The translations under genes and the position numbers were made by a program. The notes beneath the pieces are model-generated. The model made no database searches. It saw only the letters and a program-made list of their open reading frames with translations, and was not told the DNA's origin. Positions 1 to 8,902 of a stretch of 64,000 bases of DNA are shown piece by piece; position 1 is the stretch's first letter; each line of letters starts with the position of its first letter. Source of the DNA: JAZDRH01 sp047470865 (lineage in GTDB: Bacteria > Pseudomonadota > Gammaproteobacteria > Pseudomonadales > Pseudomonadaceae); contig NZ_JAZDRH010000001.1 in the NCBI RefSeq assembly GCF_047470865.1, positions 186,001 through 250,000 on the forward strand. The letters run 5' to 3'.

Positions 1-760
1 GCATCCAGCCAAAAATGCCAGCAAAAATAATTGCACTATAAGCAAAAGGGCCTATTACCGTAGGTGAAGCTTGGGTATAGGCTTTAGACATGGTTATCTG
101 TGCGAAAGCAGCGAGCAATCCTGCAATACCCATCCATAATAAATTTTGTGAGCTAACAGGCTGCCAGGCCCAAATTAGCGGAATAGAAGATAATAAAGTG
201 CTAAAGAGTGCAAAGTAGAAAACAATACGAAAAGCTGGCTCAGTATCACTCATTTCGCGAATAGAAACATAGGCAGTAGCCGCCATGATACTGGCGCCTA
301 ACCCCACCAAAGAAAGCAAGTTAAATAACGCATTACTTGGTTTGGCTACCAATAAAACGCCAACTAAACCTAATAATGAAAAAAATAAAACACGCTTAGA
401 TAAAGGCTCTTTTAACCAAAAATATGCAATAAAGGGCATAAACACAGGGGCGGCATAAGTGAATACCATGGCGTCGCTAAGTGGTAAATGGGCAATCGCA
501 TAAAAGAAGCAATACATTGCAGCCAACCCATAAAAACCACGCCAAAAATGAGATTTAAGTTTTTGTGTTTTAAAAGGCGTAAAGCCTTTTGTCATGAGCA
601 TAGGAATAAAAAATAGAAACCCAACCAGATTGCGTACAAATACTATGGTTTCATTATTAACATTAGCTGAAGCTTCACGCACAGCTACGCCCATTGCAGC
701 AAAGAGTAATGCTGATAAGGCTAGAAATGCAGCACCTAAAAACGGACGAGAGGTTCTCAT
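1..760 (-). CDS. EamA/DMT-family transporter, C-terminus cut by window edge
   Basis: The reverse strand is open from an ATG at 760 to the window edge, giving about 253 residues. The protein begins MRTSRPFLGAAFLALSALLF and is a series of hydrophobic helices typical of the drug/metabolite transporter (EamA) superfamily, with conserved stretches such as LPLSDAMVFTYAAPVFMP (about residues 84-101) and a second repeat near SKAYTQASPTVIGPF. These inner-membrane permeases usually have ten helices in two EamA repeats; at least eight fit here and the end lies outside the window. The substrate cannot be told. It is transcribed in the same direction as hflD but about 410 bp downstream of it. Confidence in the family is high, in function low. 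Confidence 0.85.
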   Translation of the reverse strand, partial: MRTSRPFLGAAFLALSALLFAAMGVAVREASANVNNETIVFVRNLVGFLFFIPMLMTKGFTPFKTQKLKSHFWRGFYGLAAMYCFFYAIAHLPLSDAMVFTYAAPVFMPFIAYFWLKEPLSKRVLFFSLLGLVGVLLVAKPSNALFNLLSLVGLGASIMAATAYVSIREMSDTEPAFRIVFYFALFSTLLSSIPLIWAWQPVSSQNLLWMGIAGLLAAFAQITMSKAYTQASPTVIGPFAYSAIIFAGIFGWM

Positions 761-1171
761 AAGTGACTTCTTAAAAGGGAGAGTTTGGCTATTAGCATAG
801 CTAAAAAAAACCTAAGAAGTAGGCTTCTGTATAATGATTTTTAGTTGCAATGTTAGGCTAAAAAATCCTATAAAACTTTAGTTGCGACCCTAACATTAAA
901 AGGCCATGGTTAACTCAAAGGTGTTAGATGTCAGCGCAAATACTTTATTTTAAAGAATGTTTGGCAAATAAAGGTTTAGTGGTAAGTAGGCTTTTAAGCG
1001 TACAGCACAGTAACGACAATCTGTTATTGATTGGTAGTAGGGCATCTTAGTGAATAGCTGCAAAATAAAGAGGCACAGTTAACCTTAATTATTGGTTATC
1101 CTCTACAAAGAGTAATTTTTTTAAGCTAACAGGCGTTAGGTTAAATGCAGCGTTATTCGACTTAAAACTGA
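761..1171. other. Intergenic region with an inverted repeat
   Basis: About 410 bases between hflD and the EamA gene. It holds a perfect 9-bp inverted repeat, AATGTTAGG (849-857) with CCTAACATT (889-897), and a direct repeat TTTAGTTGC at 840-848 and 877-885 interleaved with it. This could be an operator for the EamA gene, which starts 80 bp away, but no promoter is convincing. A 40-codon frame at 928-1050 is listed separately. Confidence 0.4.
928..1050 (+). CDS. Possible small ORF, 40 residues
   Basis: ATG to TAG, 40 residues beginning MSAQILYFKECLANKG, preceded by AAGGTG about five bases upstream, which is an acceptable ribosome binding site. No family is recognised. It lies alone between the EamA gene and hflD, on the opposite strand to both. 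A chance frame of this length is common, so this is only a candidate. Confidence 0.25.
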   Translation: MSAQILYFKECLANKGLVVSRLLSVQHSNDNLLLIGSRAS

Positions 1172-1786
1172 CTAAAAACGCTGTTTTAAAGTAGCTAGTA
1201 ACTTTCCGCGGCTAAATACAAGCTGCCAGCGATGGCCGCCCAGCTGACGCCATAGCATAGCGCAACGAATTCCTGCAAATAGCAAGGCTCTAACACGTGC
1301 TGCTGTTGACTCTTGCTGTAAATAACGCACCTCACCATGGACCTGTATGCGCTGACGGAAAGTGCTAATAGTATCTTGGTAAAGGCTGGCAATAGCAGCA
1401 ATCACATTTTCATGAGTAATGCCAAACATCTGGACTTGCTGCTCTATACGATCAAGACGCTTGGCAATGAGTGCGAGCATTTCTGGTTTTTTCATCAGTT
1501 GGCGTTCTAACGAAATAATAGAGAGTGCATAGCGCAACGCTTCTCGTGGAAGTTCGTTAGGATCATGGTTAAGAGCGCCCTTTAGTGCTTTATAACCATC
1601 ACGTAAGTTTAAATCATCTCCTCCAAAAACCTCCAGGGTTGTTTGGGGATTGCGGATCAGCAAGGTGCCTAATAGCGTGCTCAGAACAGCAGGAGGAATC
1701 TGTCCAACTTGTGCAATATGATCAACACTAGAGGCTGCTTGAAAAACACCTGCTAATGCAGTTAGCTGTTCTTGGGTCTTATTCAT
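1172..1786 (-). CDS. hflD: HflD-family protein (lysogenization regulator homologue)
   Basis: 204 residues, mostly helical, matching the HflD family in length (about 205-213) and in its invariable place directly after mnmA. In Escherichia coli HflD is a membrane-associated protein that binds the lambda CII activator; its housekeeping role is unclear. Recognisable stretches are YALSIISLERQLMKKPEM near residues 86-103 and RALLFAGIRCAMLWRQLGG near 166-184. The start ATG overlaps the mnmA stop in an ATGA, so the two are translationally coupled. In most Pseudomonas and enterobacteria purB follows; here the next gene is the EamA transporter. Confidence 0.9.
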   Translation of the reverse strand: MNKTQEQLTALAGVFQAASSVDHIAQVGQIPPAVLSTLLGTLLIRNPQTTLEVFGGDDLNLRDGYKALKGALNHDPNELPREALRYALSIISLERQLMKKPEMLALIAKRLDRIEQQVQMFGITHENVIAAIASLYQDTISTFRQRIQVHGEVRYLQQESTAARVRALLFAGIRCAMLWRQLGGHRWQLVFSRGKLLATLKQRF

Positions 1787-2901
1787 GGTCGTTTTATCTC
1801 GCTATCCCATGCTGTTGTGGTTTCTATAATGCCACCGCCTAGACAAATTTCACCCTCATAAAATACGACTGACTGCCCTGGAGTCACGGCTCTTTGTGGT
1901 TCATCAAAGGTAACTAAATAACCAGTAGCAGTTTGTTCTAAAGTGCAGCTTTGATCAGGCTGACGATAGCGTACCTTGGCAGTTAACTTTAATGGCTGCG
2001 TCAGTTCAATAGGATTTACCCACATGATTGAACTGGTCGTTAATGTACGTGAAAATAACCAAGGATTTTCGTTACCTTGGCCCACAATAAGCACATTGCG
2101 CACCATATCTTTAGCGAGCACATACCAAGGATCATCATTTGCATTTTTCATGCCGCCAATACCTAAGCCCTGACGCTGTCCAATAGTGTGATACATCAAA
2201 CCGTTATGAGTACCAATCAGCTGGCCGTCAGTGGTTTCAATATTGCCTGGCTGAGCAGGTAAGTATTGCTTTAAAAAGTCAGTAAAACGACGCTCACCAA
2301 TAAAACAAATGCCTGTTGAGTCTTTCTTTTTAGCGGTAATTAAACCATGCATTTCAGCAATGGCGCGCACTTCTGGTTTTTCTAATTCGCCCACTGGAAA
2401 TAATGATTGACCAATTTCATTACCACCAACAGCATGCAGGAAGTAACTTTGATCTTTATTGTTATCCAAACCTTTAAGTAGCTGTGTTTGGCCATTAATA
2501 TCGCGGCGACGGACATAGTGTCCAGTGGCAATAAGATCTGCACCTAAGCTTTTGGCGTAGTCGAGGAAGGCTTTGAATTTAATTTCGCGATTACACAAAA
2601 TATCTGGATTAGGCGTACGTCCTGCCTTGTATTCCTCTAAAAAGTGTTCAAAAACAAAATCCCAGTATTCCGCTGCAAAGTTAGCCGTGTGTAACTTAAT
2701 GCCTAATTTATCGCAGACAGCTTGAGCGTCAGCCAAGTCCTCCTTGGCGGTACAGTATTCAGTACCGTCATCTTCCTCCCAGTTTTTCATAAACAGGCCT
2801 TCTACTTGATAGCCTTGCTCCATGAGTAAAAGGGCTGATACAGAGGAGTCTACGCCGCCAGACATGCCGACAATAACGCGAGTTGTTGCTGGGTTGTACA
2901 T
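1783..2901 (-). CDS. mnmA: tRNA-specific 2-thiouridylase MnmA
   Basis: Catalyses ATP-dependent 2-thiolation of the wobble uridine in tRNA-Lys, -Glu and -Gln, receiving sulfur from the Tus relay. 372 residues, the normal length. The PP-loop GMSGGVDSS is at residues 12-20, and the two catalytic cysteines are visible as NPDILC (C103) and STGIC (C199), matching C102 and C199 of the E. coli enzyme. The C-terminal OB-like domain has VTPGQSVVFYEGEICLGGG. It follows nudJ by about 70 bp and overlaps hflD by four bases, the same nudJ-mnmA-hflD order as in E. coli and Pseudomonas. Confidence 0.97.
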   Translation of the reverse strand: MYNPATTRVIVGMSGGVDSSVSALLLMEQGYQVEGLFMKNWEEDDGTEYCTAKEDLADAQAVCDKLGIKLHTANFAAEYWDFVFEHFLEEYKAGRTPNPDILCNREIKFKAFLDYAKSLGADLIATGHYVRRRDINGQTQLLKGLDNNKDQSYFLHAVGGNEIGQSLFPVGELEKPEVRAIAEMHGLITAKKKDSTGICFIGERRFTDFLKQYLPAQPGNIETTDGQLIGTHNGLMYHTIGQRQGLGIGGMKNANDDPWYVLAKDMVRNVLIVGQGNENPWLFSRTLTTSSIMWVNPIELTQPLKLTAKVRYRQPDQSCTLEQTATGYLVTFDEPQRAVTPGQSVVFYEGEICLGGGIIETTTAWDSEIKRP

Positions 2902-2970
2902 AATGATCTATGAGTTAATTTAAGAAAAAAGATAGTTTAGCAGATTACATTAGAAAAGCCTGTAAGCTAC

Positions 2971-3408
2971 TTAGCGTAAAACATCTAAATTGTAATGAGG
3001 CTTATTAAGGTAATCATCAATACACTGCAAAACCATAGGGCTGCGCCATTGTGCTTCTAGGCTAAGCAATTCCTCACGAGTGCACCAATGGGGACCAAGA
3101 ATGCCTGCGTCTAAAGTCGCATCAGTATGGTGCTTAATTGGCTTAGCTGCAAAACACACACGTTGATAGGTCACCGCATTAGCAGGTGCCGTATATAAAT
3201 AGATACCTGTTACAGCAAAAGGCTTAACTTCCCAGCCTGTTTCCTCCATGGTTTCACGGATGCTAGCCTGAATTAGCGACTCATTGGCTTCAAGGTGACC
3301 CGCAGGTTGATTAAAGACCTCTCGACCATTGATTAATTCTTTTACCAACAAAAACCTTCCTTGATCCTCTATAATGGTAGCGACTGTTACATGAGGTAAA
3401 AAACGCAT
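2971..3408 (-). CDS. nudJ: NUDIX hydrolase NudJ
   Basis: 145 residues with a complete Nudix box, G-x5-E-x7-REUxEExGU, starting GHLEANE and ending RETMEETGW (about residues 37-59), which binds the Mg-diphosphate of the substrate. NudJ (YmfB) of E. coli hydrolyses nucleoside di- and triphosphates and HMP diphosphate. Placement directly upstream of mnmA in the same direction supports the NudJ assignment over other Nudix proteins. Confidence 0.9.
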   Translation of the reverse strand: MRFLPHVTVATIIEDQGRFLLVKELINGREVFNQPAGHLEANESLIQASIRETMEETGWEVKPFAVTGIYLYTAPANAVTYQRVCFAAKPIKHHTDATLDAGILGPHWCTREELLSLEAQWRSPMVLQCIDDYLNKPHYNLDVLR

Positions 3409-3501
3409 AAAGTTGCCTCTGAACTAATTTGAGTAATGAAAGCCTATACCTAGATCACAAACTTTGCATTTATTATGCTTAACTTTTCAGTCATACGACT
3501 G

Positions 3502-3540
3502 TTGTAGTATATGTGTAGCGCTACATTTATTTGACTACAA
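3502..3540. promoter_or_regulatory. Nested inverted repeats upstream of icd
   Basis: A perfect 12-bp palindrome TGTAGCGCTACA at 3514-3525 sits inside a second inverted repeat, TTGTAGT (3502-3508) and ACTACAA (3534-3540), with nearly the same centre. The half-site TGTAG therefore occurs four times in alternating orientation. It lies about 170 bp before icd in the 300-bp gap between nudJ and icd, the expected place for an icd (or divergent nudJ) operator. The binding protein is unknown. Confidence 0.45.
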
Positions 3541-3709
3541 TGCCTGTTTCAGACAAGGTTATGCAATTCTAAGAAATTCAGCCACTTAGACTGATTTCTT
3601 ATAGCGCTTAGTCGCATTTAGGCGATGGGCATATCGCTCAAGCCAAGGAATTTCGCCTGCCAAATAAACAGTTTGGTAGGTCATGTCCACCTAATTGACG
3701 GAGTCCAGC

Positions 3710-4963
3710 ATGGGATATCAAAAGATCCAAGTGCCAGCCGGTGAAAAAATCACTGTTAACGCCGATATGTCATTGAACGTACCGAATAATCCAATCATTC
3801 CTTACATTGAAGGTGATGGAATTGGTGTAGATATCAGCCCAGTAATGATCAAAGTGGTTGATGCAGCAGTTGAGAAAGCTTACAACGGTCAACGCAAAAT
3901 TTCTTGGATGGAAGTATTTGCTGGTGAGAAAGCCACTCAAGTGTATGACCAAGACACTTGGTTACCACAAGAAACCTTAGACGCTGTACGCGACTACGTT
4001 GTTTCTATTAAAGGCCCATTAACCACGCCAGTCGGTGGTGGTATTCGCTCACTCAACGTAGCTTTACGTCAGCAGCTAGATCTTTATGTTTGTTTACGTC
4101 CAGTGCGTTGGTTTGAAGGCGTTCCTAGCCCAGTGAAAAAACCAGGCGACGTAGACATGGTGATCTTCCGTGAAAACTCAGAAGACATCTACGCTGGCGT
4201 TGAATGGAAAGCAGGTTCTCCAGAAGCGCAGAAAGTTATTAAATTCTTAACTGAAGAAATGGGCGTTACTAAAATCCGCTTCACTGAAGGCTGCGGCATT
4301 GGTATCAAACCAGTTTCAGAGCAAGGTACTAAGCGTTTAGTTCGTCAAGCACTGCAATATGTTGTTGATAACGATCGTGATTCTTTAACTATCGTGCACA
4401 AAGGCAACATCATGAAGTTCACCGAAGGTGCCTTCAAAGAGTGGGGCTATGAAGTTGCCCGTGATGAGTTCGGTGCTGAGCTGCTAGATGGCGGCCCATG
4501 GATGCAGTTCAAAAATCCAAAAACAGGCAAAAACGTTGTTGTTAAAGACGCTATTGCTGACGCTATGTTGCAACAAATTCTGCTACGCCCAGCAGAGTAC
4601 GATGTTATTGCAACACTAAACCTTAATGGTGACTACCTGTCTGACGCTCTAGCCGCTGAAGTAGGCGGTATTGGTATTGCTCCAGGCGCCAACCTATCTG
4701 ACAACGTTGCTATGTTCGAAGCAACGCACGGCACTGCACCAAAATACGCAGGTCAAGATAAAGTTAACCCAGGTTCAGTGATTCTTTCAGCCGAAATGAT
4801 GCTACGCCACATGGGCTGGACTGAAGCTGCTGACCTAATCATCAAAGGCATCAATGGCGCAATTGCAGCTAAAACTGTAACTTACGACTTTGAGCGCCTA
4901 ATGAGCGACGCTAAATTACTATCGTGCTCTGAGTTTGGTGATGCAATGATTGCTAAGATGTAA
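3710..4963 (+). CDS. icd: NADP-dependent isocitrate dehydrogenase
   Basis: TCA-cycle enzyme converting isocitrate and NADP to 2-oxoglutarate, CO2 and NADPH. 417 residues, closely matching the E. coli Icd pattern throughout: IEGDGIGVDI near residue 33, GGIRSLNVALR with the regulatory serine at 114 (E. coli S113, the AceK phosphorylation site), HKGNIMKFTEGAFK and FEATHGTAPKYAG. A longer frame begins at a TTG at 3695, but ATG 3710 has GGAG seven bases upstream and gives the family N-terminus MGYQKIQVP. The phosphorylatable serine suggests that flux control by an AceK kinase is possible; aceK is not in this window. Confidence 0.97.
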   Translation: MGYQKIQVPAGEKITVNADMSLNVPNNPIIPYIEGDGIGVDISPVMIKVVDAAVEKAYNGQRKISWMEVFAGEKATQVYDQDTWLPQETLDAVRDYVVSIKGPLTTPVGGGIRSLNVALRQQLDLYVCLRPVRWFEGVPSPVKKPGDVDMVIFRENSEDIYAGVEWKAGSPEAQKVIKFLTEEMGVTKIRFTEGCGIGIKPVSEQGTKRLVRQALQYVVDNDRDSLTIVHKGNIMKFTEGAFKEWGYEVARDEFGAELLDGGPWMQFKNPKTGKNVVVKDAIADAMLQQILLRPAEYDVIATLNLNGDYLSDALAAEVGGIGIAPGANLSDNVAMFEATHGTAPKYAGQDKVNPGSVILSAEMMLRHMGWTEAADLIIKGINGAIAAKTVTYDFERLMSDAKLLSCSEFGDAMIAKM

Positions 4964-4982
4964 TATCTTGGGGATTGATTAA

Positions 4983-5009
4983 AAAACGGAGCTTTTGCTC
5001 CGTTTTTTT
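4983..5009 (+). terminator. Rho-independent terminator of icd
   Basis: Stem AACGGAGC / GCTCCGTT (4985-4992 and 4997-5004), loop TTTT, followed by a run of T, about 20 bases after the icd stop codon. Confidence 0.9.
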
Positions 5010-5087
5010 ATGTTGTAATGACCTTTGCTACATCTTTAATAAGCCATTTATAACTGAGCAGTCTTTTAAAATCAGCGGACACTCTAT

Positions 5088-5660
5088 ATGCAAGACGATG
5101 ATGATTTCTCTTTGTTTACTCAGCAGATGAAAGGCGTACGCCGTATTCAGGTTGATCAAGCAGATACAGGTAAATCACCTGCAGACAAGCAACGACTAAT
5201 GCAAGCCCGAAAAAATGCACTGCTCAATACTACAGCAGAACGCATTGTTGATGGCATGTCTGATCAGTTTGTCTTGGATGTTGGCTCAGAAGAAGAGCTT
5301 TACTGGGCGCGTGACGGCGTACAAGAAAGCCAAATGCGCAAGCTCAAGGCAGGGCAGATTGAGTTTGAAGGTGGTATTGACCTGCATGGAATGAAAGTTG
5401 ATCAAGCACGTAGTTTGCTCTGGGAGTTTTTGGCTGAGGCCAGTCGTTTCGAAGTCCGCTGTGTTCGTATCACCCATGGTAAAGCCGCTCGTAAAGATGG
5501 GCGTGTGCCTTTATTAAAAAGTCATGTGAATACATGGTTGCGCCAGCATGAACAGGTGCTTGGTTTTACATCTTGCCAAGCACGCCACGGTGGTGCAGGG
5601 GCTGTTTATGTTTTACTTAAACGAAATATGTTAGAAGGCCGTGATGAAAGCTTTATCTAA
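5088..5660 (+). CDS. Smr-domain endonuclease-like protein
   Basis: 190 residues with a C-terminal Smr domain: the motif IDLHGMKVDQARSLL (about residues 97-111), THGKAARKDG (about 127-136) and HGGAGAVYVLLKR near the end. In E. coli the neighbour of prmB is SmrB, which cleaves mRNA at collided ribosomes; length, N-terminal helical extension and position next to prmB and aroC suggest the same role here. Pseudomonas homologues are also called SmrA, so no symbol is given. The gene runs with prmB 46 bp downstream. Confidence 0.85.
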   Translation: MQDDDDFSLFTQQMKGVRRIQVDQADTGKSPADKQRLMQARKNALLNTTAERIVDGMSDQFVLDVGSEEELYWARDGVQESQMRKLKAGQIEFEGGIDLHGMKVDQARSLLWEFLAEASRFEVRCVRITHGKAARKDGRVPLLKSHVNTWLRQHEQVLGFTSCQARHGGAGAVYVLLKRNMLEGRDESFI

Positions 5661-5706
5661 TTGATTTCCCTGATAGAATTATGACTTATCGTTTAAGGAG
5701 CCCACA

Positions 5707-6621
5707 GTGACCATTCATAACCTTGTAACCCTGCGCGACTATATCCGCTGGGCTGTAACACGTTTTCATCAATCTGATGTTTTTTTTGGTCACGGCACAG
5801 ATAATGCATTCGATGAAGCCCGTCTTTTAGTCTTGGGGGCATTATCTTTACCCTTTACGATTAGTGATAGTTATCTAGATTGCCGCCTAGAAGAAGATGA
5901 GCATACACATCTTCGTAGTTTATTAGCACAACGTATTGAACAGCACATTCCAACAGCGTATTTATTAGGCGAAGCTTGGTATGCTGGCATGTCTTTTGTT
6001 GTAGATGAGCGAGTACTTGTGCCGCGCTCGCCTATTGCAGAGCTTATTGCTCAGCGCTTTACTCCATGGCTTGCCCATACGCCTGAGCGTATTTTAGACC
6101 TATGCACAGGCAGTGGTTGTATAGGCATTGTATGTGCAGAAGAATTTCCTGATGCAGAAATAGTCTTGAGTGATTTATCATTTGATGCGTTAGAGGTGGC
6201 TAATATCAATATTGAGCGTCATGGTTTAGAAGAACGCGTTTACACTGTGCAAAGTGATGGTTTTAATGGTTTACCCAATCAGAAATTTGATTTGATTGTA
6301 AGTAATCCACCTTATGTGGATGCAGAAGACTTCTTGGAAATGCCAGAAGAATTTAAACATGAACCAAGTATGGCCTTAGAGTGCGGTGCGGATGGTTTAG
6401 ACTTGGTAAGGCGCATGCTAGCTGAAGCAGCCGATCACTTAACTCAAGAAGGGCTGTTGGTGGTTGAAGTGGGCAATAGTGAAGTGCATGTGAAGGCACT
6501 TTATCCTGATGTTGACTTTATTTGGTTTGAGTTTAATGAAGGTGGTCATGGGGTTTTTGCGTTAACCGCAGCACAGTGTCGTCAGCATCAAGAACTGTTT
6601 CAAAGTCATCTTAATTATTAA
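5707..6621 (+). CDS. prmB: 50S ribosomal protein L3 glutamine methyltransferase PrmB
   Basis: N5-glutamine methyltransferase modifying ribosomal protein L3 with SAM as donor. 304 residues. The SAM-binding motif is ILDLCTGSGCIGI and the catalytic NPPY motif is in VSNPPYVDAED near residue 200. The start is GTG at 5707, preceded by AGGAG six bases upstream; no better ATG exists. The order prmB-aroC is conserved across gammaproteobacteria, which separates it from the paralogue PrmC. Confidence 0.95.
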   Translation: MTIHNLVTLRDYIRWAVTRFHQSDVFFGHGTDNAFDEARLLVLGALSLPFTISDSYLDCRLEEDEHTHLRSLLAQRIEQHIPTAYLLGEAWYAGMSFVVDERVLVPRSPIAELIAQRFTPWLAHTPERILDLCTGSGCIGIVCAEEFPDAEIVLSDLSFDALEVANINIERHGLEERVYTVQSDGFNGLPNQKFDLIVSNPPYVDAEDFLEMPEEFKHEPSMALECGADGLDLVRRMLAEAADHLTQEGLLVVEVGNSEVHVKALYPDVDFIWFEFNEGGHGVFALTAAQCRQHQELFQSHLNY

Positions 6622-6645
6622 TCGGACTTAGGCTGGAGTAACCGA

Positions 6646-7737
6646 ATGTCAGGCAATACATTTGGCAAATTATTTACTGTAACAACTGCTGGTGAGAGCC
6701 ATGGTGCAGGTCTAATGGCGATTATTGATGGCTGCCCCGCTGGTTTGGAGCTAACAGTAGATGATTTACAAAAAGAATTAGATCGTCGCAAGCCAGGTAC
6801 TAGCCGCCATACAACCCAACGTCAAGAGGCCGATGAAGTAGAAATTATTTCTGGTGTTTTTGAGGGCAAAACAACTGGTTGTCCTATTGGGTTGCTCATT
6901 CGCAATACGGATCAAAAATCAAAAGATTATTCAGCGATTAAAGATCTTTTTCGTCCCGCACATGCAGATTACACCTATCATCATAAATACGGTATTCGTG
7001 ATTACCGTGGTGGTGGTCGCAGCAGCGCTCGCGAGACAGCAATGCGTGTTGCAGCGGGCGCTATCGCTAAAAAATACCTTGCCACTAAAGGTATTTTGAT
7101 TCGTGGTTATATGAGCCAGCTTGGCCCTATAGAAATTCCTTTTAAGGATTGGTCGCTAGTTGAACAGAACGCTTTTTTTAGCCCTAACGACGAACTCGTG
7201 CCACAGCTTGAAAGCTATATGGATCAACTACGTCGAGACCAAGACTCGGTAGGTGCAAAAATCACTGTAGTAGCAGAAGGCGTATTACCTGGCTTAGGTG
7301 AGCCTATCTTCGACCGTTTAGATGCTGAATTAGCACATGCTTTGATGAGTATTAATGCGGTAAAAGGCGTTGAAATTGGAGATGGTTTTGCTAGTGTTAG
7401 CCAGCGTGGTACAGAGCATCGTGATGAACTTACTCCAGATGGTTTTTTATCTAATCATGCCGGCGGTATCCTAGGAGGTATCTCCTCGGGCCAACCTATA
7501 GTGGCGCATTTAGCACTTAAGCCAACCTCTAGCATTACTACGCCCGGTCGCTCAATCACTGTAGATGGACAAGCAACGGAAATGATCACTAAAGGTCGCC
7601 ATGATCCTTGTGTGGGCATTCGAGCAACACCTATTGCAGAAGCGATGATGGCGATTGTACTGCTGGATCATTACTTACGTCAGCGCGGACAAAATGCTGA
7701 TGTTCAGGTGGCTACTCCGGTTTTACCTCAGCTATAA
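6646..7737 (+). CDS. aroC: Chorismate synthase
   Basis: Last shikimate step: 5-enolpyruvylshikimate-3-phosphate to chorismate, requiring reduced FMN. 363 residues. Signatures are GESHGAGL (about 15-22), the FMN-binding RGGGRSSARET (about 123-133) and GRHDPCVGIRATPIAEAM near the C-terminus. The usual RPGHAD reads RPAHAD here, a small deviation. It is 24 bp after prmB, and the MFS gene starts one base after its stop. Confidence 0.97.
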   Translation: MSGNTFGKLFTVTTAGESHGAGLMAIIDGCPAGLELTVDDLQKELDRRKPGTSRHTTQRQEADEVEIISGVFEGKTTGCPIGLLIRNTDQKSKDYSAIKDLFRPAHADYTYHHKYGIRDYRGGGRSSARETAMRVAAGAIAKKYLATKGILIRGYMSQLGPIEIPFKDWSLVEQNAFFSPNDELVPQLESYMDQLRRDQDSVGAKITVVAEGVLPGLGEPIFDRLDAELAHALMSINAVKGVEIGDGFASVSQRGTEHRDELTPDGFLSNHAGGILGGISSGQPIVAHLALKPTSSITTPGRSITVDGQATEMITKGRHDPCVGIRATPIAEAMMAIVLLDHYLRQRGQNADVQVATPVLPQL

Positions 7738-7738
7738 A

Positions 7739-8902
7739 ATGCCTACGCCTTTGCCTTACAGGCGCTTATCAGGGTTTTATTTTTTCTATTTTGCTCTGTT
7801 AGGCGCCACGGCACCTTTATTACCGCTGTATTTAGAATATTTAGCGTTTAGTCCAGAGCGTATAGGAGAATTAATTGCCATTCCTATGCTGATGCGCTGT
7901 GTTGCGCCTAATCTGTGGGGCTGGCTAGGCGATAAAACAGGACAACGATTAGCTATCGTACGCTTAGGGGCTTTTTTCACGCTCTGCAGCTTCATGCTGA
8001 TATTTATTAGTCAAAGTTATGCATGGCTGGCATTAGTGATGGTCTTGCATGCGTTTTTTTGGCATGCCATTTTGCCCCAGTTTGAAGCCATAACTTTAGC
8101 TCATTTAGGCAAACAAGTAGGGCGTTACAGTCAAATTCGCTTATGGGGATCTGTTGGTTTTATTGTGGTTGTGGTGAGCTTTGGTTATCTCTTTAAGCAT
8201 TTTGGCTTAAGTTATTATCCTATCGCTGTCACTAGTGTCATGCTGGGTATTTTCTTAAGTAGCTTATGGGTACCCCATAAAAAACAACACACAACCAGCC
8301 AACGTGCATCATCATCTAGTATTTGGCAGTCAGTAAAAACGCCTTCAATCCTTGCGTTTTATCTGTGCATTGCGTTAATGCAACTATCCCACGGTCCCTA
8401 TTACACATTCTTTAGTATCTACCTTGAACAGCTAGGCTATTCCCGAGATACCATTGGCTGGTTGTGGTCTTTAGGTGTAGTCGCTGAAATTATCTTGTTT
8501 TTAATCATGCCCTATTTGCTTGAGCGTTGTAGTTTAAAAACACTATTAATAAGCAGCTTTATGATTGCGACTTTACGTTGGGTGCTGTTAGGTCATTGGG
8601 CTGAGTCTTGGGTGATGCTGTTGTTTATTCAAGTGTTACATGCAGCTACCTTCGGCTGTTTTCATGTGGCAGCAGTTCAATTTATTCAACGGAGTTTTAC
8701 CAACCAGCAACAAGGGCAAGCGCAAGCTTTTTATGTTTCAGCCTCAGGTGCTGGTGCTGCATTAGGTGCTTTATATGCAGGTTATAGCTGGAAAGGTTTA
8801 AGCCCTAGTATTACCTTCTTATTAGGCAGTTTAGCTGCAATAGTTGCGGCTATGCTGTTATCGCGTTATTTAAAGGAGCCTAGCTATGATGCGAATGCGT
8901 GA
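7739..8902 (+). CDS. MFS transporter (HcaT/MFS_1-like)
   Basis: 387 residues with about twelve hydrophobic helices and the cytoplasmic-loop motif GWLGDKTGQRL near residue 61, typical of the major facilitator superfamily; overall pattern (YFFYFALLGATAPLLPLYLE at the start, LRWVLLGH) resembles the 3-phenylpropionate/nucleoside-type MFS_1-like group. The open frame extends upstream into aroC, but ATG 7739 avoids the overlap and gives the family N-terminus. It overlaps mtnB by 17 bases. The order aroC-MFS-mtnB-mtnD-mtnC also occurs in Pseudomonas, so a transport role linked to methionine salvage is possible but unproven. Confidence 0.85.
   Translation: MPTPLPYRRLSGFYFFYFALLGATAPLLPLYLEYLAFSPERIGELIAIPMLMRCVAPNLWGWLGDKTGQRLAIVRLGAFFTLCSFMLIFISQSYAWLALVMVLHAFFWHAILPQFEAITLAHLGKQVGRYSQIRLWGSVGFIVVVVSFGYLFKHFGLSYYPIAVTSVMLGIFLSSLWVPHKKQHTTSQRASSSSIWQSVKTPSILAFYLCIALMQLSHGPYYTFFSIYLEQLGYSRDTIGWLWSLGVVAEIILFLIMPYLLERCSLKTLLISSFMIATLRWVLLGHWAESWVMLLFIQVLHAATFGCFHVAAVQFIQRSFTNQQQGQAQAFYVSASGAGAALGALYAGYSWKGLSPSITFLLGSLAAIVAAMLLSRYLKEPSYDANA

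Noticed and set aside
594..800. Plus-strand open frame of 68 codons
   Set aside because: Lies antisense to the EamA gene, has no ribosome site and no family resemblance.
3695..3709. Upstream TTG start for icd
   Set aside because: ATG 3710 has a well-spaced GGAG and yields the conserved Icd N-terminus.
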